Positions 6,986 to 13,283 of a stretch of 56,799 bases of DNA are shown here, piece by piece (position 1 is the stretch's first letter; each line of letters begins with the position of its first letter). The stretch lies in assembly GCA_001781205.1 (NCBI GenBank), contig MFLE01000018.1, positions 1 through 56,799 on the forward strand. Reading direction: 5' to 3'. A program made the translations under genes and the position numbers. Under the pieces are notes generated by a model that worked only from the letters and a program-made list of their open reading frames with translations, did not search any database and was not told where the DNA came from. The stretch is from Candidatus Kaiserbacteria bacterium RIFCSPHIGHO2_02_FULL_49_34 (GTDB taxonomy: Bacteria > Patescibacteriota > Minisyncoccia > Phycocordibacterales > UBA918).

Positions 6986-6986
6986 T

Positions 6987-8030
6987 ATGAAGCATATCGA
7001 ACTAAGCGCGCGTGAAGCGCGCTTCATTCGTGCAGGTGTTGCACTTGCACCATATACAACATTTAAGATTGGTGGGAATGCAGATTTCTTTGCAGAAGTA
7101 ACTCACACAGATGAGCTACGCGAGGCGTTTCTTTTTGCACACACACATACGCTCCCCATCTTCATTCTTGGAGGTGGTACAAACCTGCTTGTTGCGGATG
7201 AAGGATTTCGAGGGCTTATAGTACATGTGCATGTGCGTGGCATTACGTATGCCGATGAGCATACGCTCACTGTTGGTGCAGGGGAGTCGTTAGATGACGT
7301 CGTGCGCTACGCAACACTCCATGGATTGTGGGGGATTGAAAATCTCAGCGCAATTCCTGGCACTATTGGTGGCGCAGCAGTGCAGAATGCCGGGGCGTAT
7401 GGTGTTGAAATAGCGAGCGGTATCAAAAATATTGAGGTGTATGATACGCTTACAAATGAATTGCGCACGCTGTCGCCTGCAGAATGCCAGTACGGCTACC
7501 GAGATAGCATTTTTAAAACAGATGAAGGCAAGCGTTTTGTGATTGTTCATATCACACTTGCACTCTCGACAAGACCAAAGCCGCAATTTTCCTATAAAGA
7601 CCTTGCAGCAGTATTTCCTGAGGGGAGTGCATCGCTTGAAGAAATTCGCGCTGCCGTTGTGAATATCCGTGCGGCGAAATTTCCTGATCTAAAGCAGTAC
7701 GGAACTGCCGGATCTTTCTTCAAAAATCCTGTTATCTCAGGAGAGGAGTATGCGGTGCTTCAGGAGAAATATCCACTCCTCCCAGGACACACGCAGGGTG
7801 ACGGTATGATAAAAATTCCTATTGCTTGGATACTCGACAACGTGCTTGCGATGCGTGGCGTACGAGAGGGTGACATTGGTGCATGGGAAGCGCAGCCGCT
7901 TGTGCTGACAAATTACGGTCATGCGACCGCTCGTGACGTAGATGCATTCGCACAAAAAATCGCACAGGATGTATATGAAGCAGCAGGGATTGAGATTGAG
8001 AGGGAAGTAATACAAGTATCTGGTATCTAA
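6987..8030 (+). CDS. murB: UDP-N-acetylenolpyruvoylglucosamine reductase MurB
   Basis: 347 residues. It reduces UDP-GlcNAc-enolpyruvate to UDP-MurNAc with NADPH and bound FAD, the committed step of peptidoglycan precursor synthesis in the cytosol. FAD-binding motifs are intact: ILGGGTNLLVADEG near residue 63, GIENLSAIPGTIGGAAVQNAGAYG near residue 113, the YGYRDSIFK motif with its catalytic-region Tyr/Arg, and the Ser-bearing GTAGSFFKNP near 235. The C-terminal Glu is in EIEREVIQVSG. The insert YGY...FK identifies the type I (E. coli-like) form. The start at 6987, 1 nt after the upstream stop, has no ribosome binding site. Confidence 0.95.
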   Translation: MKHIELSAREARFIRAGVALAPYTTFKIGGNADFFAEVTHTDELREAFLFAHTHTLPIFILGGGTNLLVADEGFRGLIVHVHVRGITYADEHTLTVGAGESLDDVVRYATLHGLWGIENLSAIPGTIGGAAVQNAGAYGVEIASGIKNIEVYDTLTNELRTLSPAECQYGYRDSIFKTDEGKRFVIVHITLALSTRPKPQFSYKDLAAVFPEGSASLEEIRAAVVNIRAAKFPDLKQYGTAGSFFKNPVISGEEYAVLQEKYPLLPGHTQGDGMIKIPIAWILDNVLAMRGVREGDIGAWEAQPLVLTNYGHATARDVDAFAQKIAQDVYEAAGIEIEREVIQVSGI

Positions 8031-8144
8031 TGTTTAATCTTCGACATTGGAAATTTCATTGGGAATTAGAAATTAGGCATTAGACATTCAGGGTGCTCTA
8101 TGTGCTCTGTAAAAAACCTCAGACGCATAACTTGTTGGTTCGTA

Positions 8145-8266
8145 ACATGTTAACAATCAGAGAACCCAAGAGTTATCCACAGGTTGACGCTTGGAGTTTT
8201 TTCAAAATGACTGCATACTATATGGAAGCAGAAATTCTCTGCGGTCGAGATTATAAACATGTTAAC
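8145..8266 (+). promoter_or_regulatory. Two ACATGTTAAC boxes and a DnaA-box-like site upstream of the histone-like gene
   Basis: The 247-nt gap between murB and the Lys-rich gene holds no convincing ORF. ACATGTTAAC occurs twice (8145-8154 and 8257-8266); the second abuts a TATACG -10 box (8267-8272). Between them lies TTATCCACA (8173-8181), a perfect match to the DnaA-box consensus. The spacing suggests operators for the downstream promoter; binding is inferred. Confidence 0.45.
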
Positions 8267-8277
8267 TATACGTTCCC

Positions 8278-8478
8278 ATGGTAATGAAAAAGCCTGCAGC
8301 TAAAAAAGCTGTAAAGAAGGTTGCCAAGAAAGTAGCTAAGAAGGTTGTCAAGAAGGCACCAGCTAAGAAGGTTGCGAAGAAGGTTGTTGTCAAGAAGGCA
8401 CCAGCTAAGAAAGTAGCCAAGAAGGTTGTCAAGAAGGCACCAGCTAAGAAGGTTGCGAAGAAGACCGCAAAGAAGTAG
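8278..8478 (+). CDS. Lys/Ala-rich histone H1-like nucleoid protein
   Basis: 66 residues, almost entirely Lys, Ala, Val and Pro, made of repeats of the type KKAPAKKVAKKVV. This resembles the C-terminal tail of eukaryotic H1 and bacterial H1-like proteins such as chlamydial Hc2, which bind and compact DNA through charge. The DNA repeats are near-identical, so copy number could change by slippage. Two starts are possible: ATG 8278 (5 nt after the -10 box) or ATG 8284 (11 nt after); the former fits the leaderless spacing better. It is monocistronic, with its own terminator at 8495. Confidence 0.8.
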   Translation: MVMKKPAAKKAVKKVAKKVAKKVVKKAPAKKVAKKVVVKKAPAKKVAKKVVKKAPAKKVAKKTAKK

Positions 8479-8494
8479 TCTCTTCGTCTACTCG

Positions 8495-8526
8495 AAAAAT
8501 ACCATGATGCTCTACATGGTATTTTT
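8495..8526 (+). terminator. Terminator of the histone-like gene
   Basis: A 12-bp perfect stem AAAAATACCATG/CATGGTATTTTT with loop atgctcta, followed by T residues. Confidence 0.85.
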
Positions 8527-8527
8527 T

Positions 8528-8652
8528 CTATAACTACCCAGACTCCCCAACTACTTCGTTGCCGTTGTTATTTTTCTCCTCACCGTACTTAGGTACGGCT
8601 CCGAGAAAAATAACAACAGCGCCTCGTATTTGGAAAGTCTGGACAGTTATAG
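8528..8652. repeat. Long imperfect inverted repeat, about 50-nt arms
   Basis: The outer ends CTATAACT/AGTTATAG and CCAGACT/AGTCTGG, and inner arms GTTGTTATTTTTCTC/GAGAAAAATAACAAC, pair across the whole region. At the centre sits CCGTACTTAGGTACGG, itself a hairpin. The short central motif GTACTTAGGTACGG recurs at 22358-22371. No coding potential is evident; it looks like a palindromic miniature repeat. Confidence 0.7.
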
Positions 8653-8691
8653 ATTGCTTACGTTTGATTTTGTGCAGTAATCTGTGCATGG

Positions 8692-8697
8692 TATACT
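8692..8697 (+). promoter_or_regulatory. Extended -10 box of dnaX
   Basis: TGGTATACT, ending 7 nt before the ATG at 8705. The longer ORF in the track starts before this box. Confidence 0.6.
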
Positions 8698-8704
8698 GCA
8701 GGCT

Positions 8705-9718
8705 ATGGAACATACAACACTCTATCGGAAATATCGCCCACAGCACTTTACGGATGTAAAGTCACAGGACCATGTGGTGCAGGTGTTGCAGGCGTCAATT
8801 GTGAAAGGAGCGATACCACACGCGATACTCTTTGTAGGAACGCGGGGCACAGGCAAGACAACCCTTGCCCGTATTTTTGCTCGTGAGCTTGGAGTTGCTG
8901 ATGAAGACCTGTATGAACTCGACGCAGCATCAAACAACTCCGTTGAAAACATTCGTGAGCTTAATGAGGCGGTTGTCTCACTCCCGTTTCTCTCTCCTTA
9001 TAAAGTGTATATTCTCGACGAAGTTCACATGCTCTCGAAGAGTGCTTGGAATGCATTTTTAAAAACACTCGAAGAGCCACCACGACATGTTGTCTTTATG
9101 ATGGCGACCACTGAACTTGAGAAGGTTCCTGAGACCGTACTCTCGCGCTGCCAAGTTTTTTCACTCAATGAACCCGATCGTGCCGCAATCGCAGCGCTTA
9201 TCAATGATGTCTTTGCGCGCGAACAGGTGTTACTGCCTACAGGGGTTGCGGATATGATTGCAATTGCAGCAAACGGTTCGTATCGTGATGCGCTTTCTAT
9301 TGCGCAAAATGTACTGCTTGTTGCGGAGAATGGCGTTGTCTCTGCTGCCATGGCTGCGCAAACAATTGGTGCGCCAACCAGTATGGTTGTACACTCCGCA
9401 CTCGAAGCACTTGCAGAGGGCGATGTACAGAAGTCACTTGAAGCACTTACTAAGGTTCAGACACAGTCTGCGAGTATGGATCTTTTTGCAACATTACTCA
9501 TTGAGCGGGTTCGTGCCATTATGCTTGCACGCGCAACAAAAAATACTACGGTCCTTGAAGCATATGGTGAAGAAGCGAGCACTCTTCTTCCCATGCTGAC
9601 AAATGCACGCATAAATTCAAAGATGCTCCTGCGCCTTCTTGACGCGCGGCAGGGGATTGGTACAAGCTCCATCCCTTCGATAGCACTCGAATGTGCGTTT
9701 GTTGAATTATGCGAGTAA
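8705..9718 (+). CDS. dnaX: DNA polymerase III gamma-like clamp-loader ATPase (DnaX), short form
   Basis: 337 residues. It is the AAA+ ATPase of the clamp loader, which opens the beta clamp on primed DNA. Walker A (GTRGTGKTT, near residue 44), the sensor segment LDAASNNSVENIREL, Walker B ILDEVHMLSKSAWNAFLK, sensor 1 ATTE and the arginine-finger motif SRCQVF are intact, followed by the helical lid and collar domain. Two things are missing compared with E. coli: the four-Cys zinc module between Walker A and LDAASN, and all of the tau-specific C-terminus, so only a gamma-like product is made. The stop overlaps the next gene's start by 10 nt. Confidence 0.9.
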   Translation: MEHTTLYRKYRPQHFTDVKSQDHVVQVLQASIVKGAIPHAILFVGTRGTGKTTLARIFARELGVADEDLYELDAASNNSVENIRELNEAVVSLPFLSPYKVYILDEVHMLSKSAWNAFLKTLEEPPRHVVFMMATTELEKVPETVLSRCQVFSLNEPDRAAIAALINDVFAREQVLLPTGVADMIAIAANGSYRDALSIAQNVLLVAENGVVSAAMAAQTIGAPTSMVVHSALEALAEGDVQKSLEALTKVQTQSASMDLFATLLIERVRAIMLARATKNTTVLEAYGEEASTLLPMLTNARINSKMLLRLLDARQGIGTSSIPSIALECAFVELCE

Positions 9719-10317
9719 TAGTGGTTCGTCATGGGAAGACGGAGCTCGGTGCATCACATCGATTTCAGTCGCCAAATACACCTCTTTCAGCACAAGGTGC
9801 AGAAGCTGTCATGCAGTGTGCGAACACGCTTGCACAAGAACGTGTTACGAAGGTGTATACGAGTGGATACCAGCGTGCTGTTGAGACTGCGCAAGTAATT
9901 GCGAAGCGGCACGCTCTCGTCCCTCAGGAACATAAACTCTTTTTTGAGAAATATAATAGCAGCGCCGTCATAGGACGTTCGTATGTTTCCGTACCGTTCC
10001 TTGTACTGGGGCTTACCACGATCGCACATCTTTTTGTTCGTCAGGCAAAATACAAGGATGAAGAGACTCTTGATGAACTCTGGGAGCGTGCAAATGAAGC
10101 ACGGGCGTACCTTTCCGGTGAGGCGAAGCACGAAGATACGGTAATCGTTGTCTCACACGCACTTTGGATAGCGGCGTTTCTTGGTGCCTGTGAGAAGGAA
10201 CGTCCTCGAATCATACGGTACGTGATACTCGTTCTCCGTGCGCTCTGCATGAGAAATACACAACAATACGTGCTTGAGCTTGATAATGTGACGAAAGCAT
10301 GGAAAAGGTTAAAATAA
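9709..10317 (+). CDS. Histidine phosphatase superfamily protein (phosphoglycerate-mutase-like)
   Basis: 202 residues. The phosphohistidine motif VVRHGKTE is at residues 4-11, TSGYQRAVETAQ supplies the second Arg near residue 55, and VVSHALWIAAF supplies the second catalytic His near residue 150. Family members are phosphatases or mutases acting on small phosphometabolites, or on phosphoprotein (SixA-like). The middle is irregular and hydrophobic (FLVLGLTTIAHLFV), so substrate prediction is not safe. Translation is probably coupled to dnaX, whose last 10 nt it overlaps. Confidence 0.82.
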   Translation: MRVIVVRHGKTELGASHRFQSPNTPLSAQGAEAVMQCANTLAQERVTKVYTSGYQRAVETAQVIAKRHALVPQEHKLFFEKYNSSAVIGRSYVSVPFLVLGLTTIAHLFVRQAKYKDEETLDELWERANEARAYLSGEAKHEDTVIVVSHALWIAAFLGACEKERPRIIRYVILVLRALCMRNTQQYVLELDNVTKAWKRLK

Positions 10318-10335
10318 TTTTTCTCAGGGGAAAGA

Positions 10336-10399
10336 CTTTATTTTTTCTTTAACTCTCGAGGTAGATACTAGAGAGGTAACAATAAGAAAAATAAAGACC
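10336..10399 (+). promoter_or_regulatory. Leader hairpin in front of the Com-like gene
   Basis: CTTTATTTTTTCTT pairs with AAGAAAAATAAAG and the stem continues as ACTCTC/GAGAG, closing a loop just 4 nt before the ATG at 10400. It could terminate the upstream operon or control access to the start codon. Confidence 0.5.
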
Positions 10400-10528
10400 A
10401 TGAGTGATTATAAAGAGTACCGCTGCGACTGTCATAAACTGCTTTTCCGCGGCAATCTTACTGGAGATACCGCTGTTGAAGTCAAGTGTAAGCGGTGTGG
10501 TTCCATTAACACCTACGCAGCTTCTTAA
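10400..10528 (+). CDS. Com-like zinc-ribbon protein, 42 residues
   Basis: Too short for the ORF track. The product starts MSDYKEYRCDCHKLLFRG and ends with CKRCGSINTYAAS, giving two CxC/CxxC knuckles at Cys9, Cys11, Cys30 and Cys33. The pattern of a CxCxKLLFRGNL-like block followed by VEVKCxRCGxIN is that of the Mu-like Com family, whose prototype binds mRNA and controls translation of phage Mu mom. No mom-like DNA modification gene is near, so the target is unknown. A hairpin precedes the start and a terminator follows. Confidence 0.8.
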   Translation: MSDYKEYRCDCHKLLFRGNLTGDTAVEVKCKRCGSINTYAAS

Positions 10529-10551
10529 TATGTATACAAGTGAGGCAACGT

Positions 10552-10581
10552 AAATCGCTCAGAGTTATCGAGCGATTTTTT
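10552..10581 (+). terminator. Terminator of the Com-like gene
   Basis: AAATCGCTC pairs with GAGCGATTT across a 9-nt loop and runs into seven T residues. Confidence 0.85.
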
Positions 10582-10582
10582 T

Positions 10583-10672
10583 ATCTTTCAAACGAGTGAG
10601 TGTCGTAGCCAAGTCGAAACGCTAGCTGAGATTTGGATATGACCGAACGAGAGCAGAAAGAAGCGAAGCGTC
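10583..10672. repeat. Intergenic repeat R, copy 1
   Basis: ATCTTTCAAACGAG (10583-10596) and a 26-nt block at 10647-10672 containing GAGCAGAAAGAAGCGAAG are identical to blocks at 22269-22282 and 22328-22353. The spacing between blocks is 50 nt here and 45 nt there. The right end overlaps the last bases of yebC. Both copies lie between convergent genes. Confidence 0.7.
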
Positions 10673-11210
10673 AGTCTATATCATTTGCTGAGGTGTAAAC
10701 ATCTTGAACATCAGGGTGTTCTTCGAGCTTTTCAACAAGTTCACCGAGTTTTTCTGCGTCGCCATCAGAAAGGTCGACGGGCATGGTTGGTAGGTAGCCG
10801 TCACTTGTTTTTTGAAATGCCCATGAGCTACTTCCTGGGGTACCAAGTGTGTAGCCATTTTTACTCAAGAGATGGCGAATTTCTTGTGAGGTTCGATTGG
10901 TGTTGTCTGTGAAGCCGGTAATAATAATGGCAACACCACCAGGACCGAAAGTTTCGTAGGCGACCTCCTCAATAGAAGCGCCACCTGCACCCGTGCCTTT
11001 TGCGACAGCGCGGTCTATGTTTTCCTTCGGCATATTGTCTCGCTTTGCACGTTCAATTGCGTTTGTAAGGGCGGGGGATGCAAGATTACCCGCCGCCTCA
11101 CGTGAAGCAATAGCAATAAGTGCTGCATGCTTTGAAAAGATTTTACTACGCTTGGCGTCGGTTGCGCCTTTTTGTCGTTTAATTTGACTCCATTTATTAT
11201 GACCTGACAT
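10671..11210 (-). CDS. yebC: YebC/PmpR family protein, short form
   Basis: 179 residues from MSGHNKWSQIKRQKGATDAK; the 437-residue track ORF only extends this frame across ruvB. YebC-family proteins bind nucleic acid and act as transcription regulators or, as recently shown for several members, help ribosomes through polyproline stretches. The N-terminal helical domain (HNKWSQIKRQK, RAKRDNMPKENIDRA) and the GPGGVAIIITGFTDN domain are clear. Usual length is about 240-250, so roughly 60-70 residues of the C-terminal alpha/beta region are missing, yet the closing LEEHPDVQDVYTS motif remains. It lies downstream of ruvB with a 43-nt gap, echoing the common yebC-ruvC-ruvA-ruvB neighbourhood. Confidence 0.9.
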   Translation of the reverse strand: MSGHNKWSQIKRQKGATDAKRSKIFSKHAALIAIASREAAGNLASPALTNAIERAKRDNMPKENIDRAVAKGTGAGGASIEEVAYETFGPGGVAIIITGFTDNTNRTSQEIRHLLSKNGYTLGTPGSSSWAFQKTSDGYLPTMPVDLSDGDAEKLGELVEKLEEHPDVQDVYTSANDID

Positions 11211-11253
11211 AAACGTTTCGTGTTTTATTTTGAGGGTTTGTTGCCTCAAGGTG

Positions 11254-12234
11254 TTAAAGATTAATTTCTGAGAGATGCTTTTGTGCATCTGCCGTTGCGA
11301 TGCGTCCGCGCGGGGTTCGTTCGAGGAAGCCTTCACGGATGAGGTAGGGTTCGAGGACGTCCTCAACGGTTGATTCTTCTTCGCCAGTTGCAGCAGCGAT
11401 GGTGTTGAGACCGACAGGACCTCCTCGGAATTTGTAGATAATCGCTTCAAGGACACGACGGTCTGGTGCGTGGAGTCCGCGATGGTCGATTTCGAGAAGT
11501 CCGAAGGTGCGCTCGACAATGTCATCGGTGATTGCACTACTATCAAGCTGTGCCAAGTCGCGGCAACGCTTGAGAAGATAGTTTGCGGTACGTGGCGTTG
11601 AGCGGCAGCGCGTTGCAATTGCGGCAAGTACACCATCTGCAAGTTCTGTCTCGAGAAGATGGGCAGAGCGTCTGAGGATTTCTGCAATCTCGTCATCGCT
11701 ATAGAATTCGAGTCGGAAGGTTCCTCCCGAGAAACGTGAGCGGAGGGGGCTTGATAATAGTGACATTCGTGTTGTTGCAGCAACCAGGGTGAAGGGCGGA
11801 AGTTCGAGCTGCACGGTGCGTGCCGACGGACCTTTGCCGATGATAATGTCGAGCACACCAGACTCCATCGCTGGGTAGAGTACTTCCTCAATAGATTTTG
11901 AGAGTCGGTGGATTTCATCGATGAAGAGTACGTCGCCAGGGGAGAGGTTGGTGAGAATTGCCGCAAGGTCACCGACACGTTCAATGGCTGGACCCGACGT
12001 TGTTCTCATGTTTGTCCCGAGCGTACGCGCAATAAGATTTGCAAGTGTTGTTTTCCCGAGTCCTGGAGGTCCATACAGCAAAATATGTTCCGCTGCATGC
12101 CCACGTTCGCGCGCTGCCGTCAGTAAAATACGGAGATTCTCCTTTATTTTTGCTTGCCCAATGTATTCATCCCACTCTTTTGGGCGAAGTGTTTGGTCGA
12201 GATTTGACGCGTGGTCTTTAGTAAACGTTGCCAT
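11254..12234 (-). CDS. ruvB: Holliday junction branch-migration helicase RuvB
   Basis: 326 residues. A hexameric AAA+ motor that, with RuvA, drives branch migration of Holliday junctions. Signatures: [12 protein letters not shown] at the N-terminus, Walker [12 protein letters not shown] near residue 55, Walker [12 protein letters not shown] near residue 103, sensor 1 AATTR, arginine finger region LRSRF, and a C-terminal winged-helix domain ([16 protein letters not shown]). ruvA is not in the window; ruvC lies 19 kb away, so the ruvABC set is dispersed. The -10 box TATACT (12241-12246, minus strand) ends exactly 6 nt before the ATG. Confidence 0.96.
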   Translation of the reverse strand: MATFTKDHASNLDQTLRPKEWDEYIGQAKIKENLRILLTAARERGHAAEHILLYGPPGLGKTTLANLIARTLGTNMRTTSGPAIERVGDLAAILTNLSPGDVLFIDEIHRLSKSIEEVLYPAMESGVLDIIIGKGPSARTVQLELPPFTLVAATTRMSLLSSPLRSRFSGGTFRLEFYSDDEIAEILRRSAHLLETELADGVLAAIATRCRSTPRTANYLLKRCRDLAQLDSSAITDDIVERTFGLLEIDHRGLHAPDRRVLEAIIYKFRGGPVGLNTIAAATGEEESTVEDVLEPYLIREGFLERTPRGRIATADAQKHLSEINL

Positions 12235-12240
12235 GAAGGC

Positions 12241-12246
12241 AGTATA
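12241..12246 (-). promoter_or_regulatory. -10 box of ruvB, leaderless spacing
   Basis: TATACT on the minus strand with 6 nt to the ruvB ATG, which places the expected +1 on the start codon. Confidence 0.6.
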
Positions 12247-12353
12247 CCGTATATGCTACCGAGTATCCAGCACGGTAGAGAAGGCCTCGCAGAACTTGAC
12301 GATAAAGATTATTTATGTTTAAATGCGCACACGACAATTTTGAGGAGAATATC

Positions 12354-12644
12354 ATGATGCCACTCCAGTCTCTTGATTTGCGAAAACCTGCAGAGGTACT
12401 CAGCTTTCTATGTGGACTTCAGGAGCTCAGTTGTCATGCAGAGATTGATATCGAAAGCATGTTATGTACGTTCGCGGAGCTCGGATATGAACCATGTGAA
12501 CACGCCGTTTGTGCAGACAATGCAGCACTCCCGCAATGGATTATTGCCGATGCGCTCAGCTCACTTCAAAAAAACGGATTTATTCATCCGAATATCCATC
12601 AGCATGTGCAATGGTGTCGGGAGAATAATTTACTTGCTCTTTAA
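12354..12644 (+). CDS. Hypothetical small acidic protein with Shine-Dalgarno start
   Basis: About 97 residues from the first of two adjacent ATGs; GAGGAG lies 9-10 nt upstream, a real ribosome binding site that most neighbours lack. The protein is mostly helical with repeated Cys and Leu and no membrane segment, for example LSFLCGLQELSCHAEIDIES. No family is recognised. A perfect terminator follows. The start type groups it with the SD-bearing genes at 23435-26824 and 53396. Confidence 0.6.
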   Translation: MMPLQSLDLRKPAEVLSFLCGLQELSCHAEIDIESMLCTFAELGYEPCEHAVCADNAALPQWIIADALSSLQKNGFIHPNIHQHVQWCRENNLLAL

Positions 12645-12648
12645 CCCC

Positions 12649-12672
12649 AGCGCGGAATGTATTCCGCGCTTT
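12649..12672 (+). terminator. Terminator after the 12354 gene
   Basis: A 10-bp perfect stem AGCGCGGAAT/ATTCCGCGCT around a 2-nt centre, followed by a short T-rich stretch. Confidence 0.75.
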
Positions 12673-12721
12673 CTTGTGCCCGAAGTGTTTTTTTAAAGGA
12701 ATTCCTGTATACTTCTTATAT

Positions 12722-13210
12722 ATGTTGAAAGAAAGTTTCGCTGCAGAGCGAGCGTGGCGCTCTGGTCCAGGCATTGCCGATGGCGAAGATATTGAAAAGG
12801 GCGTGCTTGGTGCACCAGTCTTGAAGCCTCGGGAGAAAATGCCTGAGGAATATATGGCATACAAAGACGCTGTTGCATGGGTGCGGGAACATCAGCCTGA
12901 TGCGTTTTCTCGCTCAAAACTTATTAAGAATCTACGTACACGTGTGGCAGAGCTTTGCACGAACATTGATGAGCCGGTAAAATTTTATACCGCAGTCGGA
13001 ACACCGCTTGATATCTACCATGGTGTTGATGCGTTCTTTGCGCAAGGGCACAAGATTGCGACGGTCGATCTTTCAATGAAGGAGAAAGAGAATTATAAGG
13101 CAGATGTACTCATGACCGTTGCCTTTGATAGTAATGGTGAACCCGTGTCGACTGAGCGAGCACTTCAAATGACCGCAGAAGCAATTGCAGATACTTTGAA
13201 TCGAGCGTAA
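12722..13210 (+). CDS. Hypothetical cytosolic protein
   Basis: 162 residues. TATACT at 12708-12713 ends 8 nt before the ATG, and the track ORF starts upstream of it. The N-terminal 60 residues are charged and probably disordered (LKPREKMPEEYMAYKD). The rest is alpha/beta, including FYTAVGTPLDIYHGVDAFF and a C-terminal helix. The TPLDIYHGVDAFF segment with a following beta strand (KIATVDLSM) resembles small nuclease-like or PD-(D/E)XK-like proteins, but without a convincing catalytic set. It precedes the TraG-like gene by 73 nt. Confidence 0.55.
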   Translation: MLKESFAAERAWRSGPGIADGEDIEKGVLGAPVLKPREKMPEEYMAYKDAVAWVREHQPDAFSRSKLIKNLRTRVAELCTNIDEPVKFYTAVGTPLDIYHGVDAFFAQGHKIATVDLSMKEKENYKADVLMTVAFDSNGEPVSTERALQMTAEAIADTLNRA

Positions 13211-13283
13211 AAGAAGCATGTCTTTGATGCCTTCATGGGGGTACGTAATTTTTCGTAAAACTCATGGTATACTTCGTACAATC

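Noticed and set aside
8173-8181. Replication origin based on TTATCCACA at 8173 and 49036
   Set aside because: Only single boxes are present at each site, with no AT-rich unwinding region, dnaA or dnaN nearby.
8093-8284. 63-residue ORF upstream of the histone-like gene
   Set aside because: It covers the promoter boxes and -10 region and has no recognisable composition or start signal.
8278-8478. Lys/Ala repeats as a misread low-complexity noncoding repeat
   Set aside because: The frame is open with a start, a stop, a promoter and a terminator, and Lys-Ala-Pro composition matches H1-like proteins.
10671-11984. 437-residue minus-strand ORF extending yebC
   Set aside because: The extra 258 residues run antisense-frame through ruvB on the same strand and show no protein-like pattern; the YebC start at MSGHNKWSQIK is clear.
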